From contig DHDL01000023.1 of assembly GCA_002399345.1 (NCBI GenBank), positions 28,833 to 92,832 on the forward strand: a stretch of DNA of 64,000 bases, given 5' to 3'. Position numbers and translations under genes: made by a program. Shown here one piece after another: positions 37,075 to 44,986 of this stretch (positions are counted from its first letter, which is position 1; each line of letters begins with the position of its first letter). The notes under the pieces were generated by a model. It did not search any database. It was not told the origin of the DNA and saw nothing but the letters and a program-made list of their open reading frames with translations. This stretch comes from Thermoanaerobacterales bacterium UBA4877. Its GTDB lineage: Bacteria; Bacillota; Thermoanaerobacteria; Thermoanaerobacterales; UBA4877.

Positions 37075-37213
37075 GCGACAGGTTCACCTCCGAAGCTTTT
37101 ATATAAGATTAGATTATATCATATACCAAGGTTATCTTCATCATAAATTATTTATTATTCTTGGTTTTTTTAGGCAACCGTTTTGATGTAATGATTTTGG
37201 CAAACAGAAAATT

Positions 37214-37246
37214 TTAAAAAAAGACCCCTTGACACACAAGGGATCA
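37214..37246 (-). terminator. Intrinsic terminator of the DUF445 gene
   Basis: The minus strand has GATCCCTTGTGTGTCAAGGGGTC followed by TTTTTTTAAAA. Confidence 0.88.
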
Positions 37247-37263
37247 AATGAATTTTTTATATT

Positions 37264-37866
37264 TTATATAACCTGCACCAGCACACCTTCAGCCAGGCCT
37301 ATGACAAGCCCCAGCACGCCGCCCACTATCTCTATCGCCTTAAGCTCCTTGCCTGCAGCATACATCACCAGTTTCTCCAGCTTTGCCACATCGAAGCCAT
37401 TTATCTTATCCTCAACGATTTGCTTTATATTCATCCGTTGGTTTAGTTCATCCATAACCCGTCCGGAATCATTTTTCATGAACTTTATAACCTCTTCTTC
37501 GGCAGCCTTCTTTATATAATTGGTTATCTTATCCCTGAACATACCCGGTATATATGAGGGAATCTTTTTCCTTATAACACCGTCAAGCTTATTATCAATA
37601 GCAGCCATCATTTTATTTTTATCATCATCGCCCATGATGTTTTTAACTATATCATCCACAGAGATAAGTTCTTTCGCTATAATATCCCCTAAGCTTGAAG
37701 ATATATCGTCCCGTCTTTTCGGTATAAGACCCTGCACTTCGATATTAAACACAGGAATTCTCACCGGTTCATAAGGCCTGAAGAGCATAATAATAGCTAA
37801 ATAATTAGTAAACCATCCTATTACCATACCAACTATAGATGAAATTATTATATTTAATATGTCCAA
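37264..37866 (-). CDS. DUF445 family membrane protein
   Basis: A 200-residue protein. The N-terminus (IISSIVGMVIGWFTNYLAIIMLFRPYEP) is the DUF445/YheB hallmark with the conserved WxTNxxAI and LFRP. The middle is amphipathic helix, and a C-terminal hydrophobic helix (IVGGVLGLVIGLAEGVLVQ) closes it. Family function is unknown; Bacillus YheB-type members are associated with sporulation. About half the length of many members. Confidence 0.85.
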   Translation of the reverse strand: MDILNIIISSIVGMVIGWFTNYLAIIMLFRPYEPVRIPVFNIEVQGLIPKRRDDISSSLGDIIAKELISVDDIVKNIMGDDDKNKMMAAIDNKLDGVIRKKIPSYIPGMFRDKITNYIKKAAEEEVIKFMKNDSGRVMDELNQRMNIKQIVEDKINGFDVAKLEKLVMYAAGKELKAIEIVGGVLGLVIGLAEGVLVQVI

Positions 37867-38104
37867 TTAAAACACCTCAGGGGAAAGTATATCATTTTTT
37901 ATATACCTATTCCATGGGAAAAAACGCCAGGGATGTCGTATGTCACATTGTCAATATATTTTATGACTTCTGTTATATATAAAGGAATTTTACGGCCCAT
38001 ATGGAATATATATATTATGTAGTATGGACTATACAAGCATATATATATATTAGCGATATTTTTCTAAATTATTACATCATGCCGTATTGAATGGGGGATT
38101 AACG

Positions 38105-39079
38105 TTGAGTATGAGAATAGCCATTAACGGATTTGGACGTATCGGTATGGATTTATTAAAAATCATACATGATAACAAGGTAGATATCGATGTGATTGCC
38201 ATAAACAGTAATGGCAATCCAGATTCAGATATTCCATTTTTTGTACATGATCCGCTACATGGTACGTACAAAGGCAATGTCAATTGCACTGACGGATCGC
38301 TGGATTTTGATGGGAATAAAATATTATATTTTCATGAAAAAGACGTCTGCAAGCTTCCGTGGAAAGATCTTAATGTCGACATCGTGATCGATACATGTGG
38401 TAAATCGGCTGACAAGCATATATCTGCAGGAGCCAAAAAGGTTATAATAACATCTCCTGCGGATAAACCGGATGCCAAAATCGTTATGGGGATCAATCAA
38501 AGCGTATACAATCCCGAAAAGCATAGCATCATTTCATTAATGAACCCTGCTATCAACTGTATAGCACCAATTGTAAGCATAATACATAAAATGTTTTACA
38601 TCTTAAAGGGAAATGCAACCATTATTGAACCATACTCCGGTGTAGACGCCTTCAGTTCAGATTTAAATGCTACAAAAATATCAAATTTCTCCATGGCTGC
38701 CGGTACATCGGATATCCGGACTATCGGCTGTATCTTACCAGAGCTACAAGGTAAATTTAACGGAATCTCTCTCATTGCACCTACATATGCGGTTTCTTTG
38801 GCCGACATTAACATGATGGTAGGTAAACAAACAAATGTGGTTGGAATAAATGAATATCTAAAAGAAATGGCGGCCGGCCCGTACAATGGAATTATTGCCA
38901 TTAACGAGAAGCAACTGCCATCATCAAACTATAATGGCAATATGCATTCGGCTATTGTCGAGCCGCGCTTTACAACCGTGTCCGCCGGAAATATGATAAA
39001 AATATTGGCGGCATATGATGAGGATTATGGTTACTGTAATAGAATAATCGACTTTATTAAATACATTGCCTCAAAATAA
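38105..39079 (+). CDS. GAPDH-like protein lacking catalytic residues (probable pseudoenzyme)
   Basis: 324 residues from the TTG at 38105, six bases after GGGGGA; an ATG at 38111 is an alternative. The fold is glyceraldehyde-3-phosphate dehydrogenase: RIAINGFGRIGMDLLKII, KKVIITSPADKPDAKIVMGIN, ILPELQGKFNGISL and GNMIKILAAYDEDYGY. Where the family has SNASCTTNCLAP this protein reads SLMNPAINCIAP, so the catalytic Cys is Pro; the downstream His region reads TIIEPYSGVD. It should not act as a GAPDH. The nucleotide-binding core is kept, and the frame is intact over its full length, so it is probably expressed. It may sense NAD(H) or bind a partner. It stands alone on the plus strand. Confidence 0.85.
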   Translation: MSMRIAINGFGRIGMDLLKIIHDNKVDIDVIAINSNGNPDSDIPFFVHDPLHGTYKGNVNCTDGSLDFDGNKILYFHEKDVCKLPWKDLNVDIVIDTCGKSADKHISAGAKKVIITSPADKPDAKIVMGINQSVYNPEKHSIISLMNPAINCIAPIVSIIHKMFYILKGNATIIEPYSGVDAFSSDLNATKISNFSMAAGTSDIRTIGCILPELQGKFNGISLIAPTYAVSLADINMMVGKQTNVVGINEYLKEMAAGPYNGIIAINEKQLPSSNYNGNMHSAIVEPRFTTVSAGNMIKILAAYDEDYGYCNRIIDFIKYIASK

Positions 39080-39093
39080 GACAAAAACTCAAA

Positions 39094-39150
39094 AAAATTC
39101 ACTTTCGATGTCAGAAATAACGCTGATATTAAAAGTGAATTTTCTTTTCT
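39094..39150 (+). terminator. Intrinsic terminator of the GAPDH-like gene
   Basis: AAAATTCACTTT pairs with AAAGTGAATTTT across a 25-base loop, followed by CTTTTCTTTAT, just after the stop. Confidence 0.6.
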
Positions 39151-39226
39151 TTATATAAAATATAAAAAAAACGCCTAACTGAATTACTTGTTGACGAATT
39201 TATCTTTGAAACTATTTTTATATGGC

Positions 39227-39303
39227 TGGTAGCGGCGAGTGGACTTGAACCACCGACACTTCGGGTATGAACCGAATGCTCTCGCCAGCTGAGCTACGCC
39301 GCC
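39227..39303 (-). tRNA. tRNA-Met (CAT), elongator
   Basis: The 77-base minus strand sequence begins GGCGGCGTAGCTCAGC and ends CGCCGCTACCA with encoded CCA. The anticodon stem TTCGG/CCGAA encloses a TTCATAC-type loop with CAT. The first base pairs as G-U. Confidence 0.95.
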
Positions 39304-39309
39304 ATAAAT

Positions 39310-39385
39310 TGGTTGCGGGGATAGGATTTGAACCTATGACCTCCGGGTTATGAGCCCGACGAGCTTCCAGCTGCTCCACCCCGCG
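39310..39385 (-). tRNA. tRNA-fMet (CAT), initiator
   Basis: 76 bases, CGCGGGGTGGAGCAG at the 5' end (unpaired C at position 1, the initiator feature), anticodon stem GTCGGGCTCATAACCCG with three G-C pairs, encoded CCA. Confidence 0.96.
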
Positions 39386-39412
39386 ATATATAATATTTAC
39401 TTAGCTTAGCCG

Positions 39413-39502
39413 TGGTGCCGGAGACCGGAATTGAACCGGTACGGGCTTTAAAGGCCCGCGGGATTTTAAGTCCCGTGCGTCTGCCAGTTCCGCCACTCCG
39501 GC
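39413..39502 (-). tRNA. tRNA-Leu (TAA)
   Basis: 90 bases with a long variable arm (GCGGGCCTTTAAAGCCCGT) typical of leucine tRNAs, GCCGGAG acceptor, anticodon TAA in GGGACTTAAAATCCC, encoded CCA. Confidence 0.95.
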
Positions 39503-39516
39503 AGCTGACAGGTTCT

Positions 39517-39545
39517 ATTATATGGCCTATACGGTATTTTGTCAA
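39517..39545 (-). promoter_or_regulatory. Consensus promoter of the three-tRNA operon
   Basis: Perfect TTGACA (39540-39545) and perfect TATAAT (39517-39522) separated by 17 bases on the minus strand, just upstream of tRNA-Leu. Order of transcription is Leu, fMet, Met. Confidence 0.9.
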
Positions 39546-39595
39546 TACCTTTATTAAAATTTATATTTAAAAATGCCGACCGACAGCTATATTTA

Positions 39596-40468
39596 TCAAT
39601 CGGCTTCTATAAGATATCCTTCAAGACTGTCCCAGTCACTCACATATATACCACCTGCGTTAAGCATATCCAAACTCTTTTCGAGTATGGCTGTACCGGC
39701 CAGTATGATATCTTCTCTTCCTTTTTGCATACCTTTTAGACTTCTTATTTCTTCAGAAGATGCCATGCTAAACCATTGCCTCATCTTTTTAATGTTCCCG
39801 GCTCCCAAAAAATATCCCTGTATCTTGGATGCATCATACTCTTCAAGACCAATATCTATTGCGGCTAGGCCGGTAATAGTTCCGCCTATTCCTATAATTT
39901 CCCCAGTACCGATAATGTCACTTAGATGAGGTCCCAGCATATTTTCAGTTTCTTTATAGAGTCCAGCTAGATCCCCTGCGGACACAAACCTCTCGGTAAA
40001 CCTAACTGAACCCATATTTAAACTGAATTTATTATTTACGGTTTCCCCGCCTTTTATGAATTCGGTGCTTCCACCGCCTATATCTATAACAAGTTTTGGC
40101 ACTTCTTTTGAAAAAAGAGCGGTTGCTCCGGTAAAATCAAGTTTAGCCTCCGTATCTCCATCTATTACCTCTACATCTATTCCTGCACGTTGCTTTACCA
40201 TATTGCAAAACTCCGTGCGGTTTTCTGCATCTCTAACGGCGCTTGTGGCAAATGCCTCAGGTATAGTTCCATACTCTTTTGCTTCATCTACATACAAGGC
40301 TATCTTGTTTGCAGTCCGAACCATCGGCTCCGGCTGCAAAAGACCCTTTCCAACACCCTCGCCTAATCTGGTAATATCAACCCTTTTAAACACCCTGCGC
40401 ATTTTTGCGGTATCCATGATAAGCAGTCTTATTGAATTGGTTCCTATATCAACTGCTGATTTTAACAT
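39596..40468 (-). CDS. Ppx/GppA phosphatase family protein
   Basis: A 290-residue ASKHA-fold protein: phosphate-1 motif AVDIGTNSIRLLIMD, phosphate-2 motif VIDIGGGSTEFI, and the adenosine motif IIGIGGTITGLAAI. The family removes phosphate from polyphosphate or from pppGpp. It lacks the C-terminal HD-like extension of long members. It sits after yabR, 52 bases downstream. Confidence 0.93.
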   Translation of the reverse strand: MLKSAVDIGTNSIRLLIMDTAKMRRVFKRVDITRLGEGVGKGLLQPEPMVRTANKIALYVDEAKEYGTIPEAFATSAVRDAENRTEFCNMVKQRAGIDVEVIDGDTEAKLDFTGATALFSKEVPKLVIDIGGGSTEFIKGGETVNNKFSLNMGSVRFTERFVSAGDLAGLYKETENMLGPHLSDIIGTGEIIGIGGTITGLAAIDIGLEEYDASKIQGYFLGAGNIKKMRQWFSMASSEEIRSLKGMQKGREDIILAGTAILEKSLDMLNAGGIYVSDWDSLEGYLIEAD

Positions 40469-40520
40469 AATCCACCTTCACTAAAAATGCATCCCACTTA
40501 AGTGAAATGCACTACTTGTT

Positions 40521-40931
40521 TCAGTTATTCATAGACTTAACGCGTGTGTTACCGCGGCCGCCTCTTGCATCATGATGCTTTTTCAACTGCTGCTGCTTTT
40601 CATCACTGTCTTTCATGAATTTAGCCAGCCTGTCCTCGAAGGATTGAGCCGTTTCCTTCCTTCGACCTCTGTCATACTCAATGGGACCTCTTTTTTTAGG
40701 TGCAGCCTTTTTGATTGAAAGGCTTATTTTACCGCCCTTATCTACAGAAAGTACTTTTACTCTAACTTTTTCATGCTCTTTTAGGTAATCATGTATATCC
40801 TTTACGTAGGTATCGGCTACTTCGGATATGTGAACCAAACCTGTTTTCCCATCAGAGAGTTGAACAAAGGCACCGAAGTTAGTAATATTTTTAACCGTGC
40901 CCTCAATAACAGCTCCAACTTCTATTGACAT
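40521..40931 (-). CDS. yabR: S1 RNA-binding domain protein (YabR-like)
   Basis: A 136-residue protein. One S1 OB-fold (residues about 3-72) reads VGAVIEGTVKNITNFGAFVQL, then GLVHISEVADTYVKD, KVRVKVLSVDKGGKISLSIK. The C-terminal tail is basic with KKRGPIEYDRGRRKE, as in YabR of Bacillus. Position next to divIC is conserved. Confidence 0.93.
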   Translation of the reverse strand: MSIEVGAVIEGTVKNITNFGAFVQLSDGKTGLVHISEVADTYVKDIHDYLKEHEKVRVKVLSVDKGGKISLSIKKAAPKKRGPIEYDRGRRKETAQSFEDRLAKFMKDSDEKQQQLKKHHDARGGRGNTRVKSMNN

Positions 40932-40996
40932 AAATGTTACAATTCCTCCTTTAAATTTTCAATATACCTATAATATACTATAAACCAAGAAAAAAT

Positions 40997-41302
40997 TCAA
41001 TGTCCGCTATTTTCTGCCCCCTTTAATGGATCTGCAAACCTGCCTGTATCTACATAGATGATATCCCCATCTTTCACCAGGCCAAGCTTATCCCTTGCAA
41101 TTTTCTCCGCATAGGTATCGGTTGAAACACTTTTTAGCGTCTTCTTATAATTATCAGTTTCTTTCTTCGCCTGCTCCACCTGTTTAGTAAGATCCGCCTT
41201 CTTAGCTTCCATACGCCGCAAAGTGATCTGCTGACCCACTAATGTTACGGATGCGTATATAACGAACGCAATAATAATGACCTTTTTAATTACATTTTTC
41301 AT
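40997..41302 (-). CDS. divIC: Septum formation initiator, DivIC/FtsB-like
   Basis: A 101-residue single-pass membrane protein. A membrane helix spans residues about 5-24 (VIKKVIIIAFVIYASVTLVG), followed by a coiled coil (QITLRRMEAKKADLTKQVEQ...) and a short extracytoplasmic end with ARDKLGLVKDGDIIYV. It acts with FtsL/DivIB in the divisome. Order yabP-yabQ-divIC-yabR is as in Bacillus. Confidence 0.94.
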   Translation of the reverse strand: MKNVIKKVIIIAFVIYASVTLVGQQITLRRMEAKKADLTKQVEQAKKETDNYKKTLKSVSTDTYAEKIARDKLGLVKDGDIIYVDTGRFADPLKGAENSGH

Positions 41303-41351
41303 ATGGACATCACCTTATATATGGTATTCGACGTATATCAATCAATTCCTT

Positions 41352-41762
41352 TTACCTTCTGTGAAAAATTTTTAATTCTGCCACCTTTTTTGTTCCCATA
41401 TTTATAATATGCTTTATCTTTTTGCATGTTCTTGATATTTTTTGTGAAATACCTATTATAGCTTTAAATATCGCATCCAGCACCCTCGTCATAGGGCGGC
41501 TCAGTGTGTAATGATATAAGATTGCTCCGCTGGCAGCACCTATTATGGAAAACATCCTGATCTCACCATTGCTGCTCCAGTAAACAAATAAGAAAAGGAC
41601 ACCGGCCTGTACAATCCAAAAGAGTATATCCTCTATGGAATCTATAATCCTTATCCTTCTGAAATGATGTTTCTTCCGCCTGTAAATATCAAATAAAATA
41701 CCCATTATAACACCGCAGTAAACCATGGTGAGAAATGCGTATACCTCATCTCTTATATCCAT
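41352..41762 (-). CDS. yabQ: Sporulation membrane protein YabQ
   Basis: About 136 residues from the ATG at 41762 behind TGGAGGG; an upstream ATG at 41780 lies on the other side of that site. Three or four membrane helices are visible (VYAFLTMVYCGVIMGILFDI, ILFWIVQAGVLFLFVYW, FSIIGAASGAILYHYTL). YabQ is required for spore cortex formation in Bacillus. Confidence 0.9.
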   Translation of the reverse strand: MDIRDEVYAFLTMVYCGVIMGILFDIYRRKKHHFRRIRIIDSIEDILFWIVQAGVLFLFVYWSSNGEIRMFSIIGAASGAILYHYTLSRPMTRVLDAIFKAIIGISQKISRTCKKIKHIINMGTKKVAELKIFHRR

Positions 41763-41804
41763 ACATTCCCTCCAAGACATAAAAATAGGCCACAGAGCAG
41801 CCTA

Positions 41805-42086
41805 TTATTTGAAAATCTTCTTTAATACTCCGCCCTCATTCTCCTTAGACTTCTGTCCCTGAATATAGGTCATGCTGTCTATGTCTCCGTCTATTATAAG
41901 TTTCCCATCTTCCAGGCTGAAACGTGTTATATGCATATTCTGGCCCTTTATATTAAGGACACCCAGCGAAGTCGAAAGGGTGATGCTGTTGTCACTAAAA
42001 TGTTGCACATCTTCTACCCCTGTGGCCGATATCTTTTTTCGGTTTTCCATAGTAATTATTTGACCGGCCGTATTATTTTCGTCCAT
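41805..42086 (-). CDS. yabP: Sporulation protein YabP
   Basis: A 93-residue YabP/YqfC-fold protein: ENRKKISATGVEDVQHFSDN, ITLSTSLGVLNIKGQNMHI, then LEDGKLIIDGDIDSMTY. A strong GGAGGGGG site precedes it. It works with YabQ in cortex assembly. Confidence 0.93.
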   Translation of the reverse strand: MDENNTAGQIITMENRKKISATGVEDVQHFSDNSITLSTSLGVLNIKGQNMHITRFSLEDGKLIIDGDIDSMTYIQGQKSKENEGGVLKKIFK

Positions 42087-42251
42087 AAAAATACACCCCC
42101 TCCATATATAATATTTTATGAAGTTGGTGCGTAAAATTAGACCTTGCTATAATGATTCTTTCATCGCATATATACCACTCTTTTTCCTCCTCACCACGAA
42201 CGCACTGTAAAAGTAAAGGCATAAAAAACCTCATATAATAATCATCTTTAC

Positions 42252-42280
42252 TTGAGACGTAAATGCAAGTCTTATAGAAT
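42252..42280 (+). promoter_or_regulatory. Candidate plus-strand promoter upstream of a possible small RNA
   Basis: TTGAGA (42252-42257), 17 bases, TAGAAT (42275-42280); each box matches consensus at 5 of 6 positions. No plus-strand gene follows for several kilobases. Confidence 0.4.
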
Positions 42281-42286
42281 GGACCT

Positions 42287-42415
42287 AATGGGTTCACAGG
42301 GGAGAAATGGCTGTAATCCTTGCCAAGGCAGCTAAGCTCACGGAAACTTTAAATCTAAATCCTTCGCCGCGAGGGCAGAGACGGCAACAATGATATACAA
42401 TCCCTCTGTTTTTTC
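42287..42415 (+). ncRNA. Possible small non-coding RNA of unknown class
   Basis: About 130 bases running from a sigma-A-like promoter to a T6 run. A hairpin, GGCTG-TAAT-CCTT-GCC-AAGG-CAGCT, lies near 42311-42337. Toward the end CAGAG can pair with CTCTG immediately before TTTTTT, and GAGGG with CCCTC as an alternative. It does not match any riboswitch or RNA consensus I can recall. It could also be the decayed 5' side of some unit. Confidence 0.3.
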
Positions 42416-42424
42416 TATAGCTTA

Positions 42425-43651
42425 TCAATTTACACTTTTGCCGTTTATATCAAACGACCTTATATGAATAACGTACCATGCGAGAAAGACCAGGACTATG
42501 AGTCCGCAGATTATAAAATATGTCTTTGAGGTTATGTAATTTAAGAGTATGCCGGTTACCGCAATGCTAATCGGCACGGTTGTAGTTCCTATTATACCCA
42601 TGGTACTAAGGACCCTACCAAGTAAATCCTCAGGTGTGGTCCTTTGAATCATCACTGACGCTATAACGGTTAAAATGCCTGACCCTATCCCCACCACAGC
42701 CATCACGGATATGGCATAATACAGGTTTGCGAACATGCCCAAAGTGGCCAGGCCGATTCCTATCGTTGCAATACCTGCTGCTATAAGCACATCATATCCG
42801 GCATATCTCATGATAAAACCAACCGAAGCGGCACCGGCCAGCGACCCCACGGAATAACCGGACAGCATCGTGCTGTAGCCGGTAACCTCATAACCCAAGG
42901 TATTGTCTGCATACACCGGCAATATGACATTCAGTGGGCCCAAAAAAGCGTTGATTATAAACATAAGCATAAGCAATAACTTTAGATCCCTTTTGCCGGC
43001 TACGTAGGACACACCGTCTATAATACCTGTATAAAAACCATGGGCACCCTTTTTTGTTTCAATATTAACACTGCTGTTCATAGTATGAATAAAAAATATA
43101 AGAAATGAACTGATAAAAAAAGAAAAGATATTCGCATATATTGTCGCAGTAATCCCATGTAGCCCAATAATAATGCCCGCCAAAGCAGGTCCCACTATTC
43201 CTACCAGCTGTTTAGCGGTATTTATTGCAGAATTGGCCATCACCAGCGAGCCGGCATCTACAACCTGTGGAACAATGGCACCGGAAGCAGGATTGTAGAA
43301 CTGGCCTAGGGTTGACAATATAAAAGTTATTATATAAACCCATGCCACCGGCCAGGCCTTCGAGCATATAAACATAGGAAGAAAAAGCAATATTATTCCC
43401 CTCAAAATATCACTTAACACCATAACTGTTTTTCGGTTATACCTGTCTGCCACAACGCCGCCGATAAAACCGAATATCCATGAAGGTACAAAAAACATTA
43501 TGAGATTCATGCCCATGGCAATGGTTGAACCCGTCCTGTCATATATCAGAAGGGTAAGTCCTATTTCAAATAAAGAGTCGCCTAACATAGAAATAGTTCT
43601 GGCACACCATAAAAGAAGAAAAGAACCGTTATTAAAAACTTTGGTTTTCAC
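42425..43651 (-). CDS. MFS permease, macrolide-efflux (MefA)-like
   Basis: A 408-residue transporter with about twelve membrane helices. FLLLWCARTISMLGDSLFEIG and the loop GGVVADRYNRKTVMVLSDILRG are typical of the MFS_3/MefA-like subgroup. The second conserved loop is less marked. The substrate is unknown; drug efflux is only the family habit. It stands alone. Confidence 0.88.
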   Translation of the reverse strand: MKTKVFNNGSFLLLWCARTISMLGDSLFEIGLTLLIYDRTGSTIAMGMNLIMFFVPSWIFGFIGGVVADRYNRKTVMVLSDILRGIILLFLPMFICSKAWPVAWVYIITFILSTLGQFYNPASGAIVPQVVDAGSLVMANSAINTAKQLVGIVGPALAGIIIGLHGITATIYANIFSFFISSFLIFFIHTMNSSVNIETKKGAHGFYTGIIDGVSYVAGKRDLKLLLMLMFIINAFLGPLNVILPVYADNTLGYEVTGYSTMLSGYSVGSLAGAASVGFIMRYAGYDVLIAAGIATIGIGLATLGMFANLYYAISVMAVVGIGSGILTVIASVMIQRTTPEDLLGRVLSTMGIIGTTTVPISIAVTGILLNYITSKTYFIICGLIVLVFLAWYVIHIRSFDINGKSVN

Positions 43652-43784
43652 TGATAAACTCTCCCTTTAATTATAATTAATTAATATATAATTAACTCAG
43701 GTTTAACCGGTTAATTTATTCTTTCAATGATTATACCATATTTAATTACCATTATAGGTACTCTTTTAAAATTATTTGATAAAT

Positions 43785-43808
43785 AAAAAGGCTGCCTGCC
43801 GGCAGCCT
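43785..43808 (-). terminator. Intrinsic terminator of the small ferritin-like gene
   Basis: The minus strand has GGCTGCCGGCAGGCAGCC followed by TTTTTATTT. It lies directly after the stop at 43817. Confidence 0.88.
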
Positions 43809-43816
43809 CCAGTAAA

Positions 43817-44026
43817 TTATTTTTTAGCTAGTTCAGATTCCCAATAATCCTTTGCATTTGTCATTGTCTCTATATCTTTTTGCCTCTCGGTAATAATATC
43901 GTGATACATAAGCTCGCACCCTTCCACGGGAGCATCCTTGGCATATTCTTTGTAGAGATCAAGATTTTTCTTTTCCATTGCTATAGCTTTTTTTAGATTT
44001 TCTACATGTCTTTGAGCACTTCCCAT
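43817..44026 (-). CDS. Small helical protein with ferritin/rubrerythrin-like pattern
   Basis: 69 residues, all helical. NLKKAIAMEKKNLDLYKEYAKDA and MYHDIITERQKDIETMTNA recall half of a rubrerythrin-type four-helix bundle (Glu plus Tyr in one helix, Glu in the next), though the second-helix His is missing. It may be a dimeric half-ferritin or unrelated. It ends the transketolase-trxB cluster and has a strong terminator. Confidence 0.6.
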   Translation of the reverse strand: MGSAQRHVENLKKAIAMEKKNLDLYKEYAKDAPVEGCELMYHDIITERQKDIETMTNAKDYWESELAKK

Positions 44027-44050
44027 AAATATCCTTCCCTTCCAAAGGAA

Positions 44051-44986
44051 TTATAACATTTCCCTAGCTGCCTTTACAATATCTTCGGCAGTAAGTCCAT
44101 ACTTTTTGATAACCGCATCGGGTGTACCCGATTCTCCAAACGTATCCTTTACTCCCACTCTCCTTACCCGTGCAGGATAATTCTCAGAAAGTACCTCGCA
44201 TACGGCCGAACCCAGCCCGCCGTATATGCTGTGTTCTTCGCAGGTTACCACCCTGCCAGTCTTGCGCGCCGTGTCAATTATCATATCTTTATCTATGGGC
44301 TTAATCGTGTGCATATCTATAACATCGGCGGTTATACCTTCTTTTTTCAGTACATCCGCAGCTTCCAGGGCTTTAGCCACCATTATTCCGGTTGCTATTA
44401 TACTTATATCCTTGCCCTCTTTAATTCTTATGGCCCGGCCAATCTCAAACTGCTGTGCATCATCATATATTACCGGTATGCCCGGCCTGCCCAATCTTAT
44501 ATACACCGGTCCCTTATACCCGGCGGCAAGCTTTACGAGTCTCCCTGCAGATACCGCATCGGCCGGAACCAATACGGTCATGTTGGGAAGCCCCCTCATG
44601 AGGTTTATATCCTCTACAGATTGGTGGGTAGCTCCGTCTTCACCCACAGAAAGCCCGGCGTGAGTAGCCGCAATCTTAACGTTCAGATTGGAATAACATA
44701 CGGAATCCCTTATCTGGTCATATGTCCTTCCTGTAGCAAATACGGCAAAACTACTGGCAAATGGTATCTTTCCACATGTGGCCAGGCCGGCGGCTGTTCC
44801 TACCATATCCGCCTCGGCTATGCCCATATCAAAGAACCTTTCGGGGTACTTCTCAGCAAAGCCGTTGGTCTTTGTAGATTTGGAAAGATCGGCGTCCAGC
44901 ACTACTATATCCTTGTTTTCCGCGCCGAGTTCTAAAAGCGCCTTACCGTATGCCTCTCTCGTAGCTATCTTATTCAATGCCTTCAC
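44051..44986 (-). CDS. Transketolase, C-terminal (pyrimidine-binding) subunit
   Basis: 311 residues. Marks of the Pyr and C-terminal domains are VVLDADLSKSTKTNGF, DMGIAEADMVGTAAGLA, HAGLSVGEDGATHQSVEDIN and VVTCEEHSIYGGLGSAVCE. Together with the N-terminal half upstream it makes a split transketolase, moving two-carbon units between sugar phosphates with thiamine diphosphate. It overlaps the N-terminal gene by 17 bases. Confidence 0.95.
   Translation of the reverse strand: MKALNKIATREAYGKALLELGAENKDIVVLDADLSKSTKTNGFAEKYPERFFDMGIAEADMVGTAAGLATCGKIPFASSFAVFATGRTYDQIRDSVCYSNLNVKIAATHAGLSVGEDGATHQSVEDINLMRGLPNMTVLVPADAVSAGRLVKLAAGYKGPVYIRLGRPGIPVIYDDAQQFEIGRAIRIKEGKDISIIATGIMVAKALEAADVLKKEGITADVIDMHTIKPIDKDMIIDTARKTGRVVTCEEHSIYGGLGSAVCEVLSENYPARVRRVGVKDTFGESGTPDAVIKKYGLTAEDIVKAAREML

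Noticed and set aside
28766-39600. Mobile genomic island next to tRNA genes
   Set aside because: No integrase, transposase or direct repeat of a tRNA 3' end was seen, and tRNAs also sit at this place in Bacillus.
42073-42297. Minus-strand frame of 74 codons overlapping the yabP start
   Set aside because: It would contain the yabP ribosome site, has no site of its own and no recognisable sequence.
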